Assembly (NCBI RefSeq): GCF_020524485.1 | Contig: NZ_JAIVLF010000006.1 | Span: 372,001 to 436,000, forward strand | Source: Novosphingobium profundi | GTDB taxonomy: Bacteria; Pseudomonadota; Alphaproteobacteria; Sphingomonadales; Sphingomonadaceae | DNA: 64,000 nt | Reading direction: 5' to 3' | Part shown: piece by piece, positions 25,656-35,087 of the stretch | Layout: the number at the start of each line of letters is the position of its first letter | How positions within the stretch are numbered: the first letter of the stretch is position 1 | Notes under the pieces: model-generated | Told to the model about the DNA's origin: nothing | What the model saw: only the letters and a program-made list of their open reading frames with translations | Database searches by the model: none | Translations under genes and position numbers: made by a program

Positions 25656-26960
25656 TTACTTCCCGATGCAGAAACGTCCGAAGAGCGCATCAAGCATGTC
25701 CTCAGTCGTCGCCCGTCCGATCAAGGAATCGAACGCGACCCGCGCTGTCCGCAATTCCTCAGCGAGAATGAGAAGATCAGACTGCGCACCGGCTCCACAA
25801 AGCCCGGTCAGGGCCTGGGATAGCAACTCCCCCTGTCGACGATTCAATGCGAGCTCGCCCGGTCGGGGAAGGCAGGAGCGCCCATGCACAACGAGATCCC
25901 GGCGCAAGTCATCAAGCCCCTCCCCGGTCATGGCCGAGATCCGGTGCCGGGGCCGGGCCTTCGCTTCATGCCCTTCCCGATCGATTTGGGCGTCGATTTC
26001 CCAGGCCAGCTCGGGCCCCTCCCCTTCTGGCCCCAGCCAGAGGACAAGATCGGCCCGCTCCAGTTCACCACGCGCGCGGTCCACGCCAATAGCCTCGATC
26101 GCATCGTCCGTGCCATCCCGCAGACCGGCCGTATCGATGAAGGCAAAGGGAACGCCGTCCAGCGCCACGGCGCGGATAAGGACGTCGCGCGTCGTCCCCG
26201 CGAGCGGCGCGGTGATCGCGGCCTCATCTTCCACGAGCGCATTGAAGAGTGTGCTCTTGCCAGCGTTGGGAGGTCCGGCAAGTACGATACGTAGGCCTTC
26301 GCGCAAGGCTTCAGCCCGTGGCCGGGACAGCCAGGTTTCGAGCTCCTCGGCGAGACTTGCCAGGTCGGCGTAGAACGATGCGGGCAGTACCGCCACATCG
26401 TCTTCGTCGCTGAAGTCGAGTACCGCCTCCACACCGGCCGAAGCGCCCAGGACCCGATCACGCCACGCGTGGACCTGCTGGGACAAAGCCCCGCCCGCCA
26501 TTGCGATGGCCGTGCGGCGCTGCAGCTCGGTCTCGGCGGAGAGGAGATCGGCAAGGCCCTCGGCTTCGGCCAGGTCGATCCGTCCATTGGCAAAGGCACG
26601 CCTTGTGAACTCACCAGGTTCAGCCGGACGGATAGACAGGGCAGGTGCGCCCTCCACCGATTGAGCCAGCCCCGCAAGTGCGGCCTCGACCGCCCGGACA
26701 ACAGCCCGCCCGCCATGCAAGTGCAATTCAGCAAGGTCTTCGCCGGTCGCTGTCGCGGGTCCCGGAAACCACAGGACCAGGGCTTGATCCAGCACTGTTT
26801 CACGTGAAACACGCAAGGTGCGAAGGCTTGCCCGGCGCGGTTCAGGAAGCTTCCCTGCCAGTGCGCACAGCGCCGTCCCGGCCGCCTTGCCACTGATACG
26901 GATGACGGCAAGAGCGGCCGGAGGCGCGCCGCTCGAAAGGGCAAAGATGGTTTCGGACAT
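25656..26960 (-). CDS. mnmE: tRNA modification GTPase MnmE
   Basis: GTPase that works with MnmG on wobble uridine modification. The 434-residue protein has an N-terminal folate-binding domain (DTIFALSSG-like start, LHLHGGRAVV region), an inserted G domain with GPPNAGKSTLFNALV, TTRDVL and DTAGLRDG, and the C-terminal FGRFCIGK with the conserved cysteine three residues before the end. ATG 26960 gives the family N-terminus; a start at 26978 is possible. A perfect parS is embedded near its 5' end and read as VSRET. Also known as trmE. Confidence 0.96.
   Translation of the reverse strand: MSETIFALSSGAPPAALAVIRISGKAAGTALCALAGKLPEPRRASLRTLRVSRETVLDQALVLWFPGPATATGEDLAELHLHGGRAVVRAVEAALAGLAQSVEGAPALSIRPAEPGEFTRRAFANGRIDLAEAEGLADLLSAETELQRRTAIAMAGGALSQQVHAWRDRVLGASAGVEAVLDFSDEDDVAVLPASFYADLASLAEELETWLSRPRAEALREGLRIVLAGPPNAGKSTLFNALVEDEAAITAPLAGTTRDVLIRAVALDGVPFAFIDTAGLRDGTDDAIEAIGVDRARGELERADLVLWLGPEGEGPELAWEIDAQIDREGHEAKARPRHRISAMTGEGLDDLRRDLVVHGRSCLPRPGELALNRRQGELLSQALTGLCGAGAQSDLLILAEELRTARVAFDSLIGRATTEDMLDALFGRFCIGK
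26796..26811. other. Perfect parS site within mnmE
   Basis: TGTTTCACGTGAAACA, 16 of 16 matches. It lies in the mnmE coding sequence (minus strand) and encodes VSRET in frame, 1.2 kb from the intergenic perfect site. Confidence 0.95.
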
Positions 26961-27023
26961 GGGCTCGTGTTCACTCAAGCGGAAGGCGGACAGCGTCGCC
27001 GGACAGGAACGTGAGCGGCGCCC

Positions 27024-27299
27024 TTACTCCGATTTGGGCTTCTCGCCCATCCCCTGCGCAGCCCCGCTCATCGCCATGGACATGCCGCTTTCGAGGAACT
27101 GCTGGAAGAGCTTGAGACCCATCTGGCCCATGGGCGCCATCTGCTTGGTCAGCTCCTGAAGCTGGTCGAAACTTCCAGCCCCCTTCATCGCATTGGTCAC
27201 AGCCTCGACGTAAACCTCGTTCGCACGGGTCACATCGGGGAGACCAAGAAAGCGCCGCGCCTCCTCAGGCGAACATTCGACCTCGACATTGACCTTCAT
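27024..27299 (-). CDS. DUF6489 family protein
   Basis: Small cytoplasmic protein of 91 residues, of a conserved family that I associate with sphingomonads and relatives. The family start MKVNVEVECSPEEARRFLGL and a Met/Gln/Gly-rich second half (QMAPMGQMGLKLFQQF) are visible; the C-terminus is hydrophilic. The ATG at 27299 has GGAGAG upstream, whereas a longer frame to 27362 lacks support. It is upstream of mnmE on the same strand with a 63-nt gap, so it may share the transcript. Function unknown. Confidence 0.78.
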   Translation of the reverse strand: MKVNVEVECSPEEARRFLGLPDVTRANEVYVEAVTNAMKGAGSFDQLQELTKQMAPMGQMGLKLFQQFLESGMSMAMSGAAQGMGEKPKSE

Positions 27300-27449
27300 G
27301 AGGCTCTCCTGATCTCGTTTTTTGTCGAATGAAGGCTGACACATACGCATGGCAAAGTCCATTGCCCGTACCTACCTGCAAGGGGGACGCCGGTGCGCGG
27401 CGCCCGCAGTCTGACGCCATAAGGCGCCGCACGAAGAGGAGACTTGTCC

Positions 27450-28148
27450 ATGGCCACCAACACCGAGATCCCCACTCTGGATAAAGCCGCCGGCATCCCG
27501 GCCTACGTCGCGCGCCCCGAGGGTACGCCACGCGGGGCCATCATCGTCCAGCAGGAGATCTTCGGCGTGAACCCGGGGATCGTCCAGAAGGCCGACCAGT
27601 GGGCCGCCAAGGGCTATCTGGCCGTGGCGCCGGACAGCTTCTGGCGCCAGGAGCCGGGTGTTGAACTCGACGCCGACAAGGAGCCCGAATTCAAGAAGGC
27701 GCTCGACCTCATGGGAGGGCACGATTTCGACGCCGGCATCCGCGACATCGAAGCCGTGATTCACTGGATCCGCAACGAGGCCGGTGTGCCCAAGGTCGCG
27801 CTCGTCGGCTTCTGCATGGGGGGCAAGATCGCCTACCAGGCCGCCGCGCGCACCGACATCGACGCCTCCGTCGGCTATTATGGCGTGGGTATCGACGAGA
27901 TGCTGAACGAGAAGCACGCCATCTCCAACGCCCTCCTGCTGCACATTCCGACCGCAGACGGATTCAATCCGCCCGAAGTCCAGAAGGCCATGCACGAGGG
28001 TCTCGACGACCATCCCAAGGTTACGCTTTACGACTACGAGGGCCTCGACCACGGTTTCGCCGCCGAGATGGGTTCGCGCCGTGACGAAGCGGGTGCCCAG
28101 CTTGCCGACAGCCGGACCGAGGCCTTCATCGTGGAGCACATCGGGTGA
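27450..28148 (+). CDS. Dienelactone hydrolase family protein
   Basis: Alpha/beta hydrolase of 232 residues. The nucleophile motif GFCMGGKIAY carries the family's catalytic cysteine near residue 118; the partners are the aspartate near TADGFN and the histidine in GLDHGFA. The N-terminal RPEGTPRGAIIVQQEIFGVN is typical of the family. The substrate is not evident; no chlorocatechol genes are nearby, so a true dienelactone role is unproven. ATG 27450 has GAGGAGA upstream. The stop overlaps the next gene's GTG start (GTGA). Confidence 0.87.
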   Translation: MATNTEIPTLDKAAGIPAYVARPEGTPRGAIIVQQEIFGVNPGIVQKADQWAAKGYLAVAPDSFWRQEPGVELDADKEPEFKKALDLMGGHDFDAGIRDIEAVIHWIRNEAGVPKVALVGFCMGGKIAYQAAARTDIDASVGYYGVGIDEMLNEKHAISNALLLHIPTADGFNPPEVQKAMHEGLDDHPKVTLYDYEGLDHGFAAEMGSRRDEAGAQLADSRTEAFIVEHIG

Positions 28149-29761
28149 AGGCTCTGACGGGTCCGCGCTACCTCGTCCCCCTGGCCGTCCTGGCAGTAAC
28201 CTTGACCTGCGCGGCCCTCCCCTCGCTGCGCTGGCTACTCATTGTCCTCGTTCCGGTTCTGGGTGTGACGCTTCTGGATTTCTTCCAGAACCGCCACGCG
28301 CTGCGCCGCAATTACCCGCTCGTGGCACGCATGCGCTGGCTCTTCGAAGACCTGCGCCCGTTCCTGCGCGCCTACATCGTCGAGAGCGAGCGTGAGGGGC
28401 GTCCCTTCACCATCGACCAGCGCGGGCTCGTCTATGCGCGCGCCAAGGGTGCCGTATCGACGCATCCCATGGGCACCGAGCTCGACGTCTACTCGGACGA
28501 ATACGAATGGCTCGGCCATTCGATCACGCCCAACGAGGACGCGCCCGAAAGCTGGCACGTACGTGTCGGCGGCGAGGAATGCGCCAAGCCCTATTCGAGC
28601 GCGCTTCTCAACATCTCGGCGATGAGCTTCGGTTCGCTGTCAGCCAACGCCATCGAGTCTCTCAACAAGGGCGCGGCCATCGGAGGCTTCGCCCACGATA
28701 CGGGCGAAGGCTCGATCAGCCGCTACCACCGCAAGCACGGCGGCGATCTTATCTGGGAATTGGGCAGCGGCTACTTCGGCTGCCGCAACAAGGACGGATC
28801 GTTCAATCCCGAACTGTTTGCCCAGCAGGCAAGCGACGACCAGGTGAAGATGGTCGAAATCAAACTGAGTCAGGGCGCCAAACCCGGGCATGGCGGCGTT
28901 CTGCCCGGTGCCAAGGTCACACCTGAAATTGCCGAGGCGCGCCACGTAGACGTCGGGGAAGACTGCATTTCTCCGGCCGCGCACCCCGCCTTTTCGACGC
29001 CGCTCGAGCTCCTGGAATTCGTCGCGCAGCTGCGCAGCCTGTCCGGAGGGAAGCCCACCGGATTCAAACTCTGCGTGGGCCAGCCCCACGAAGTGATGGC
29101 CTTGGTCAAGGCCATGCTGGAGACCGGAATCACGCCCGACTTCATCGTTGTCGACGGCGCCGAAGGCGGCACGGGTGCGGCCCCGCAGGAACTGACCGAC
29201 AATGTTGGAATGCCCCTGCGCGAAGGCCTCATGCTGATGCGCAACGCGCTTGTCGGCACCAACCTCAAGGACCGGGTCCGTCTTGCCGCCTCGGGCAAGA
29301 TTCACTCCGGCGCCGGGATGGCCCGCGCCTTTGCCCTCGGAGCCGACTGGTGCAACGCCGCCCGTCCCTTCATGTTCGCGCTGGGCTGCGTGCAGTCGAT
29401 GAAGTGCCACACGGGCGAATGCCCCACAGGCGTTGCCACGCAGGTCGACTGGCGCCAGCGCGGCCTCGTCGTTGACGACAAGGCTGAGCGCGTCGCCCGT
29501 TTCCAGAAGGAGACTCTGCGGTCGCTGCGCGAGATCGTCGTTGCCATGGGGTATCGCAGTCCCTGGCAGCTCAACGAGCATGACATGTACCAGCGCATCG
29601 ACAGCGCCAAGGCCGGGCCACTTGACGAGGTCTACAACTTCGTCGCCCCCGGTCAGCTCCTCGACGATCCCAGTAGCACGCACTACGCTCACGCCTGGAA
29701 GGTTTCGGCCGCGCACACGTTCCGCCGCGTCTCCAGCCTTGCGGCCTCGATTCACCCCTGA
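28145..29761 (+). CDS. FMN-binding glutamate synthase family protein
   Basis: Protein of 538 residues with an N-terminal membrane region of two hydrophobic segments (YLVPLAVLAVTLTCAALPSLRWLLIVLVPVLG, split by a few polar residues) and a glutamate synthase-like FMN barrel. Diagnostic segments are SAMSFGSLSANAIESLNKGA, GEGSISRYHRKHGGDL, IVVDGAEGGTGAAP and CHTGECPTGVATQ (cysteines of the iron-sulfur site). It lacks the glutaminase domain of true GltB, so its reaction is unknown. Starts at GTG overlapping the dienelactone hydrolase stop. Confidence 0.88.
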   Translation: MKALTGPRYLVPLAVLAVTLTCAALPSLRWLLIVLVPVLGVTLLDFFQNRHALRRNYPLVARMRWLFEDLRPFLRAYIVESEREGRPFTIDQRGLVYARAKGAVSTHPMGTELDVYSDEYEWLGHSITPNEDAPESWHVRVGGEECAKPYSSALLNISAMSFGSLSANAIESLNKGAAIGGFAHDTGEGSISRYHRKHGGDLIWELGSGYFGCRNKDGSFNPELFAQQASDDQVKMVEIKLSQGAKPGHGGVLPGAKVTPEIAEARHVDVGEDCISPAAHPAFSTPLELLEFVAQLRSLSGGKPTGFKLCVGQPHEVMALVKAMLETGITPDFIVVDGAEGGTGAAPQELTDNVGMPLREGLMLMRNALVGTNLKDRVRLAASGKIHSGAGMARAFALGADWCNAARPFMFALGCVQSMKCHTGECPTGVATQVDWRQRGLVVDDKAERVARFQKETLRSLREIVVAMGYRSPWQLNEHDMYQRIDSAKAGPLDEVYNFVAPGQLLDDPSSTHYAHAWKVSAAHTFRRVSSLAASIHP

Positions 29762-29775
29762 CCACAGGAATTGCC

Positions 29776-30756
29776 ATGACTACCGGATACCGCATGATTG
29801 TCGCCGAGCACGGCGGTCCTGAAAAGGTTTCACGTGAAACATTCGAGGTCCCCTCCCCCGGTCCAGGAGACCTGCTGATCGAGACGGAAGCTGTCGGCCT
29901 CAACTTCATCGACACCTACTTTCGCAAAGGACTCTATCCCGATGCGCTGCCGATTGTGCTCGGATCGGAGAGCGTGGGCTCCATCGTGGCCTTGGGCGAC
30001 GGTGTCGAGGGCTTCGCCCTTGGCGAGCGTGTGGGCCTGACAAGCAATGGAGGCGCCTACGCCACGCACCGCATCGTGCCGGCCGACAAGGCCATCCGCG
30101 TGCCCTCCTCCGTCGATCCCAAGGTCGCTGCCGCTGTCCTCCTCAAGGGGCTGACCGCCTGCTATTTGGCCGAGGATACCTTCCCCGCCAAGGCCGGCGA
30201 CATCGCCCTCGTCCATGCCGCGGCGGGCGGCGTGGGGTCGCTGCTCGTGCCCTGGCTGACCGACAAGGGTGTCACCGTCATCGCGCACTGCGGCAGCGCT
30301 GAGAAAGCCGCGCAGGTTCCTGTACCGGATGGCCACTCCCTGCATGGCGATTTCGCCACGCTCGCCGAGCAGGTCCGCGATATCACGGACGGCAAGATGT
30401 GCGACGTGGTCTACGACGGCGTGGGGGCTGCAAGCTGGGAGGCCTCGCTTGCCTGCCTGCGCAGCCGCGGCCTCATGGTGAGCTTCGGCAACGCCTCGGG
30501 GGCTGTCCCGCCCGTCGCCATGCTCGACCTGATGAACGGCGGCGGGGGATCCCTCTACGCCACGCGCCCTACCCTCGCCCACTACATCGCCACTCCCGAG
30601 GCCCGCGATGCGAGTGCGGCAAAGCTGTTCGACCGCATCGCCAGCGGAGTTCTCGACGTGAAGATCGGCCAGACGTTCGCGCTTGAAGATGCCGCCGATG
30701 CGCATCGGGCGCTTGAGAGCCGGGCGACGACCGGTTCGACGGTACTTATTCCCTAA
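29776..30756 (+). CDS. NADPH:quinone oxidoreductase (zinc-independent MDR family)
   Basis: Medium-chain dehydrogenase/reductase of 326 residues, probably reducing quinones with NADPH. Family segments are GLNFIDTYFRKGLYP, the nucleotide-binding VHAAAGGVGSLLVPW, and VYDGVGAASWEASLACL; catalytic zinc ligands are absent, as in quinone reductases. Separated by 14 nt from the glutamate synthase-like gene and so probably in the same transcript. A near-perfect parS lies at codons 17-22 (VSRET). Repeat copy 5 starts 21 nt after the stop codon. Confidence 0.88.
   Translation: MTTGYRMIVAEHGGPEKVSRETFEVPSPGPGDLLIETEAVGLNFIDTYFRKGLYPDALPIVLGSESVGSIVALGDGVEGFALGERVGLTSNGGAYATHRIVPADKAIRVPSSVDPKVAAAVLLKGLTACYLAEDTFPAKAGDIALVHAAAGGVGSLLVPWLTDKGVTVIAHCGSAEKAAQVPVPDGHSLHGDFATLAEQVRDITDGKMCDVVYDGVGAASWEASLACLRSRGLMVSFGNASGAVPPVAMLDLMNGGGGSLYATRPTLAHYIATPEARDASAAKLFDRIASGVLDVKIGQTFALEDAADAHRALESRATTGSTVLIP
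29826..29841. other. parS site within quinone oxidoreductase gene (15/16)
   Basis: GGTTTCACGTGAAACA matches consensus at 15 of 16 positions (G for T at position 1). Closest of the cluster to the probable oriC, about 5 kb away. Confidence 0.88.
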
Positions 30757-30777
30757 GAAGACGAAGTAGAGGAGATT

Positions 30778-30892
30778 CCGAGGGCCATCGCCCTCGGGCG
30801 CCCCAAAACTGTCTGGCTCACCTTTCTCAGCCAAGGTGGCGCGCGGGAGGTGAGGTCGACAGTTTGGGGGTCAAGGGGCGATGGCCCCTTGA
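30778..30892 (-). repeat. Dispersed double-hairpin repeat, copy 5
   Basis: Reversed copy: CCGAGGGC / GCCCTCGG hairpin at 30778-30797, TCAAGGGGC / GCCCCTTGA hairpin at 30871-30892. The internal arms are the clearest of all copies: CCCCAAAACTGTC on the left and GACAGTTTGGGGG on the right, then CTCACCT and AGGTGAG. It lies between convergent genes, followed by an intrinsic terminator. Confidence 0.88.
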
Positions 30893-30914
30893 ATCCTTCT
30901 TCCTTCCTACAAAC

Positions 30915-30954
30915 AAAAAAGGCCCGGAAGGTTCATGCCTTCCGGGCCTTTTTG
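30915..30954. terminator. Bidirectional intrinsic terminator
   Basis: AAAAAAGGCCCGGAAG pairs with CTTCCGGGCCTTTTT around a short loop. The A-run and T-run on opposite sides let it stop transcription from both the quinone reductase (plus) and terC (minus) genes. Confidence 0.85.
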
Positions 30955-31671
30955 TTAAACCAGCGAGACGATCCCCAACTGCGGATCGATCCAGCCTTCG
31001 TAGATCATCTTGCAGGCCACGTAGAGGATGACCGCAAGCCCGATGTAGGCAATCCAGCGGTAGCGCTCGATGTAGCGGGCGATGAAGTTCGCAGCGACCC
31101 CCATCAGCACGACGGAGAGCAGCAGGCCGACAATCAGGATACCCGGATGCTCGCGCGCGGCGCCCGCTACCGCGAGAACGTTGTCGAGGCTCATCGAAAC
31201 GTCGGCCACTGCAACGGCCCAGGCGGCCCCAGCAAAGCTCCTGGCGGACTTCAGGCCGGAATGCTGATCCCCTTCAATCTCCGGCGAACCGGTCGACTGG
31301 CCTGCGTCCTCACGCAGTTCGCGCCAGAACTTCCAGGCCACCCAGAGGAGCAGCAGGCCACCAGCGAAGATCAGCCCGACAACCCCCAGCAGCCAGGTCA
31401 CCGCGAGCGCGAAGACGATACGCAGGACAAGGGCCGCGCCGATACCGATCAGGATGACTTTCTTGCGATCCGCAGCCGGAAGCCCCGCGGCCAGCGCGCC
31501 TACGACGATCGCGTTGTCACCCGCCAGCAGGAGGTCGATCATCAGCACCTGGCCGAAGGCCGCGAGGGCCGCCGGCTCGGTGATGTTGGCGAAATCCGCC
31601 ACGATATGCTGCCAGATCTCGGCCGGCCCGCCAATCGAGCCGGACGCGACCAGGGCATCTAGGATAGTCAC
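30955..31671 (-). CDS. TerC family integral membrane protein
   Basis: Inner-membrane protein of 238 residues with about seven hydrophobic segments. The TerC signature DLLLAGDNAIVVGALAAGLP (about 50-70) and a second copy-like acidic motif, DVSMSLDNVLAVAGAA, are present, as in the YjbE/YkoY group implicated in manganese export. Ion specificity here is inferred only. The gene lies downstream of rho on the same strand with 24 nt between, and its stop abuts the bidirectional terminator. Confidence 0.88.
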   Translation of the reverse strand: MTILDALVASGSIGGPAEIWQHIVADFANITEPAALAAFGQVLMIDLLLAGDNAIVVGALAAGLPAADRKKVILIGIGAALVLRIVFALAVTWLLGVVGLIFAGGLLLLWVAWKFWRELREDAGQSTGSPEIEGDQHSGLKSARSFAGAAWAVAVADVSMSLDNVLAVAGAAREHPGILIVGLLLSVVLMGVAANFIARYIERYRWIAYIGLAVILYVACKMIYEGWIDPQLGIVSLV

Positions 31672-31695
31672 GTAAGAAAGCCCCCGTTACCCGTT

Positions 31696-32952
<1,257 letters not shown>

Positions 32953-33170
32953 CGTGGTGGTTTCCGAATGGAAAGAGAGAAAGTGTCGGCCGGGCGGATC
33001 ATGGGGCTTGGGGAAAGCGGATCCGGGCAGGCGAGCTGAAGGCGCCGCCCTGTGCCGGGACGGGCCTGCAAATAGGCTTTTGCGGGCCTGCGGTCAATGA
33101 GTCATGGACTCGCGCAGCCTTCATGCGGGTCCAGTCCGGATTCCCCTGCGGTGAATCGAAAACGCGCATG

Positions 33171-33205
33171 AAAAAAGGCCCGGGGCTTTCGCGCCGGGCC
33201 TTTTT
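33171..33205. terminator. Intrinsic terminator between hemJ and rho
   Basis: AAAAAAGGCCCGG and CCGGGCCTTTTT flank a 10-nt spacer. On the minus strand it lies 24 nt after the hemJ stop codon and would separate hemE-hemJ from rho. Confidence 0.85.
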
Positions 33206-33229
33206 CGATGGGCGGGATATTTCGGAGTC

Positions 33230-33673
33230 TCAGAAGGGTTTGACGACCACCAGGATCACCACCACGACCGCCACGAGACTGGGGACCTCGTTCAGCATGC
33301 GCAGCGCCTTGCCGCTCATCCCGCGCTGTCCCTTCGCCAGCTTCTTGCCGTAGCTCACCAGCCAGCCATGGTAGGCCGAGAGCGCCACCACGAAGAGCAG
33401 CTTGGCGTGCAGCCAGGGCGCGGACCAGTAGTGCATGGCCGTGGCCAGCGCGATCCCGAAGACCCACACGGCGATGAGCGAAGGCGTCAGGATGATCTTG
33501 CGCAGCTTGGCTTCGCGATCGATCCAGCGCGCCTCCTCGGGCGAGCCGGCTTCGGCCTCCTGGTGGTAGACGAAATAGCGCGGCAGCATGAACAGTCCGG
33601 CCATCCAGAAGATCACGAAGATGATGTGGCCGGCCTTCAGCCAGAGGTAGGTGGTCTGCAAGATCTGCTCCAT
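33230..33673 (-). CDS. hemJ: Protoporphyrinogen IX oxidase, HemJ type
   Basis: Integral membrane protein of 147 residues, the HemJ form of protoporphyrinogen oxidase that carries out the penultimate haem step. The start YLWLKAGHIIFVIFWMAGLFMLPRYFVYH holds the conserved histidine and arginine/tyrosine residues, and ALSAYHGWLVSYGKKLAKG plus LNEVPSLVAV are family hallmarks; four hydrophobic segments are visible. It is 75 nt downstream of hemE on the same strand, and this pairing supports the assignment. Confidence 0.93.
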   Translation of the reverse strand: MEQILQTTYLWLKAGHIIFVIFWMAGLFMLPRYFVYHQEAEAGSPEEARWIDREAKLRKIILTPSLIAVWVFGIALATAMHYWSAPWLHAKLLFVVALSAYHGWLVSYGKKLAKGQRGMSGKALRMLNEVPSLVAVVVVILVVVKPF

Positions 33674-33748
33674 GAGCCTTAGTCGTCCCTCTTGAAAGCG
33701 TGTGCCCTGTCGGCGGCTATCTAGGGGCTCGACGCGCGCCTGAAAAGG

Positions 33749-34777
33749 TCAGGTGCGGCGCCAGGCCCGGACGGTGGAAAGAAGGCGCTCGACGTGCGCG
33801 ATCGGGGTGTGCTGGCCGATTCCATGTCCGAGATTGAAGACATGAGGACGGTCCGCGAAGGCATCGAGAACGCGCCGGGCCTCCGATTCCAGCTCGTCTC
33901 CGCCCGCCAGCACGAGGAGGGGATCGAAATTGCCCTGCACCGGCATTCCGGCAGGCAGTTCGCGCGCGGCCCATACCGGGTCGATCGTTTCATCCACCCC
34001 GACCGCGTCAACGCCGCTTTCGCGTGCATAGGCGGGCAGCTTCTCGCCCGCGCCCTTGGGAAAGCCGATGATGGGGGTCTCGGGATGGCGGGCGCGCAGT
34101 TCCTTCACGATCTGCGCATTGGGCGCGATGACCCAGCGTTCGAACTGTGACGGGGAAAGAGTCCCCGACCAGGAGTCAAAAAGCTGGATCGCTTCGGCTC
34201 CGGCCTCGATCTGCCCGGAGAGATAGTCGACAGTGACCTCGGTTATACCTTCCACGATAGCCTGAAAGCCCTCGGGATCGCGATAGGCCAGCGCGCGTGT
34301 CTCTGCCTGATCCCTACTCCCCTCACCCGCGACCATATACGTCGCCACGGTCCAGGGAGACCCGGCGAAGCCGAGCATCGTCTTGGTAGGGTCGAGCTGG
34401 GCTCGTACCTTGCGCACGGTATCGTAGATAGGCGTCAGACGCTCAGGGACCGCTTCCAGGGCGCTCAGGGCACTATCCACAAGGCGTGGAGAAAGCCTGG
34501 GACCTTCCCCTGCCACGAAGGTGAGGTCCTGTCCCATCGCAAACGGTACGATCAGAATGTCGGAAAACAGGATCGCGCCATCGAACCCGAAACGACGGAT
34601 CGGCTGCATCGTGATCTCGGCGGCGGCATCGGTGTCATAGACCAGCGCCAGGAAGCCGCCCTTTTCGGCGCGCAACTCGCGGTATTCCGGGAGATAGCGG
34701 CCCGCCTGGCGCATCAGCCAGATCGGGCGTTCCTCGGTGTTCGAGCCGCGCAGAGTGTCGAGAAGGAGACCAGGCAT
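33749..34777 (-). CDS. hemE: Uroporphyrinogen decarboxylase
   Basis: Converts uroporphyrinogen III to coproporphyrinogen III in haem synthesis. The 342-residue protein has the diagnostic RPIWLMRQAGRYLPEYR near the N-terminus, FSDILIVPFAMGQ, GFAGSPWTVATYMV, LFDSWSGTLSP and FNLGHGIGQHTPIAHVERLL. ATG 34777 is preceded by GGAAAAG; a reading back to a TTG at 34801 is not needed. It lies directly left of the probable oriC and is transcribed away from it. Confidence 0.97.
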   Translation of the reverse strand: MPGLLLDTLRGSNTEERPIWLMRQAGRYLPEYRELRAEKGGFLALVYDTDAAAEITMQPIRRFGFDGAILFSDILIVPFAMGQDLTFVAGEGPRLSPRLVDSALSALEAVPERLTPIYDTVRKVRAQLDPTKTMLGFAGSPWTVATYMVAGEGSRDQAETRALAYRDPEGFQAIVEGITEVTVDYLSGQIEAGAEAIQLFDSWSGTLSPSQFERWVIAPNAQIVKELRARHPETPIIGFPKGAGEKLPAYARESGVDAVGVDETIDPVWAARELPAGMPVQGNFDPLLVLAGGDELESEARRVLDAFADRPHVFNLGHGIGQHTPIAHVERLLSTVRAWRRT

Positions 34778-34846
34778 CGCGTTCTTTTCCGTTCCGAACA
34801 AAAAAATTTAGAATTTTTATAAAAGGTTGATGGAGTCTGTTGGCCC

Positions 34847-34855
34847 TGTGGATAT
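34847..34855 (-). other. DnaA box-like nonamer 1
   Basis: Reads ATATCCACA on the minus strand, one mismatch to TTATCCACA; it lies 20 bp from the AT-rich stretch, and an AGGG follows the site as in the other two boxes. Confidence 0.7.
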
Positions 34856-34955
34856 CGGGGATTGGCGGGCAATGCCCGAATTGTCCCCGGATGAACAGGG
34901 CGAATGAGTCCGAACGACTCTTCCTGACTCGGGAGTCAAAGATTCATTATCCGCC

Positions 34956-34964
34956 CTATCCACA
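34956..34964 (+). other. DnaA box-like nonamer 2
   Basis: CTATCCACA on the plus strand, one mismatch to TTATCCACA and followed by GGG; a partial TTATCCGCC lies 9 bp upstream at 34947. Confidence 0.7.
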
Positions 34965-35078
34965 GGGTGTGGAAGATTCTGAGAGCCTGTCCAGAAGTGG
35001 AGGAGCGAATCCGGGGCACTGGGGAGGATAAGTGCCTCGCGAGTTGTCACCGAAGCTATCCCGTGGTTTATGGCCCCT

Positions 35079-35087
35079 CTATCCACA
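35079..35087 (+). other. DnaA box-like nonamer 3
   Basis: CTATCCACA followed by GGG, identical to box 2 and 123 bp from it, about 60 bp before the ppsR start. Confidence 0.68.

Noticed and set aside
34797..34827. AT-rich stretch as an ordinary intrinsic terminator or promoter
   Set aside because: It has no GC-rich hairpin and is better explained as an unwinding region next to DnaA-like sites, although hemE promoter elements may overlap it.
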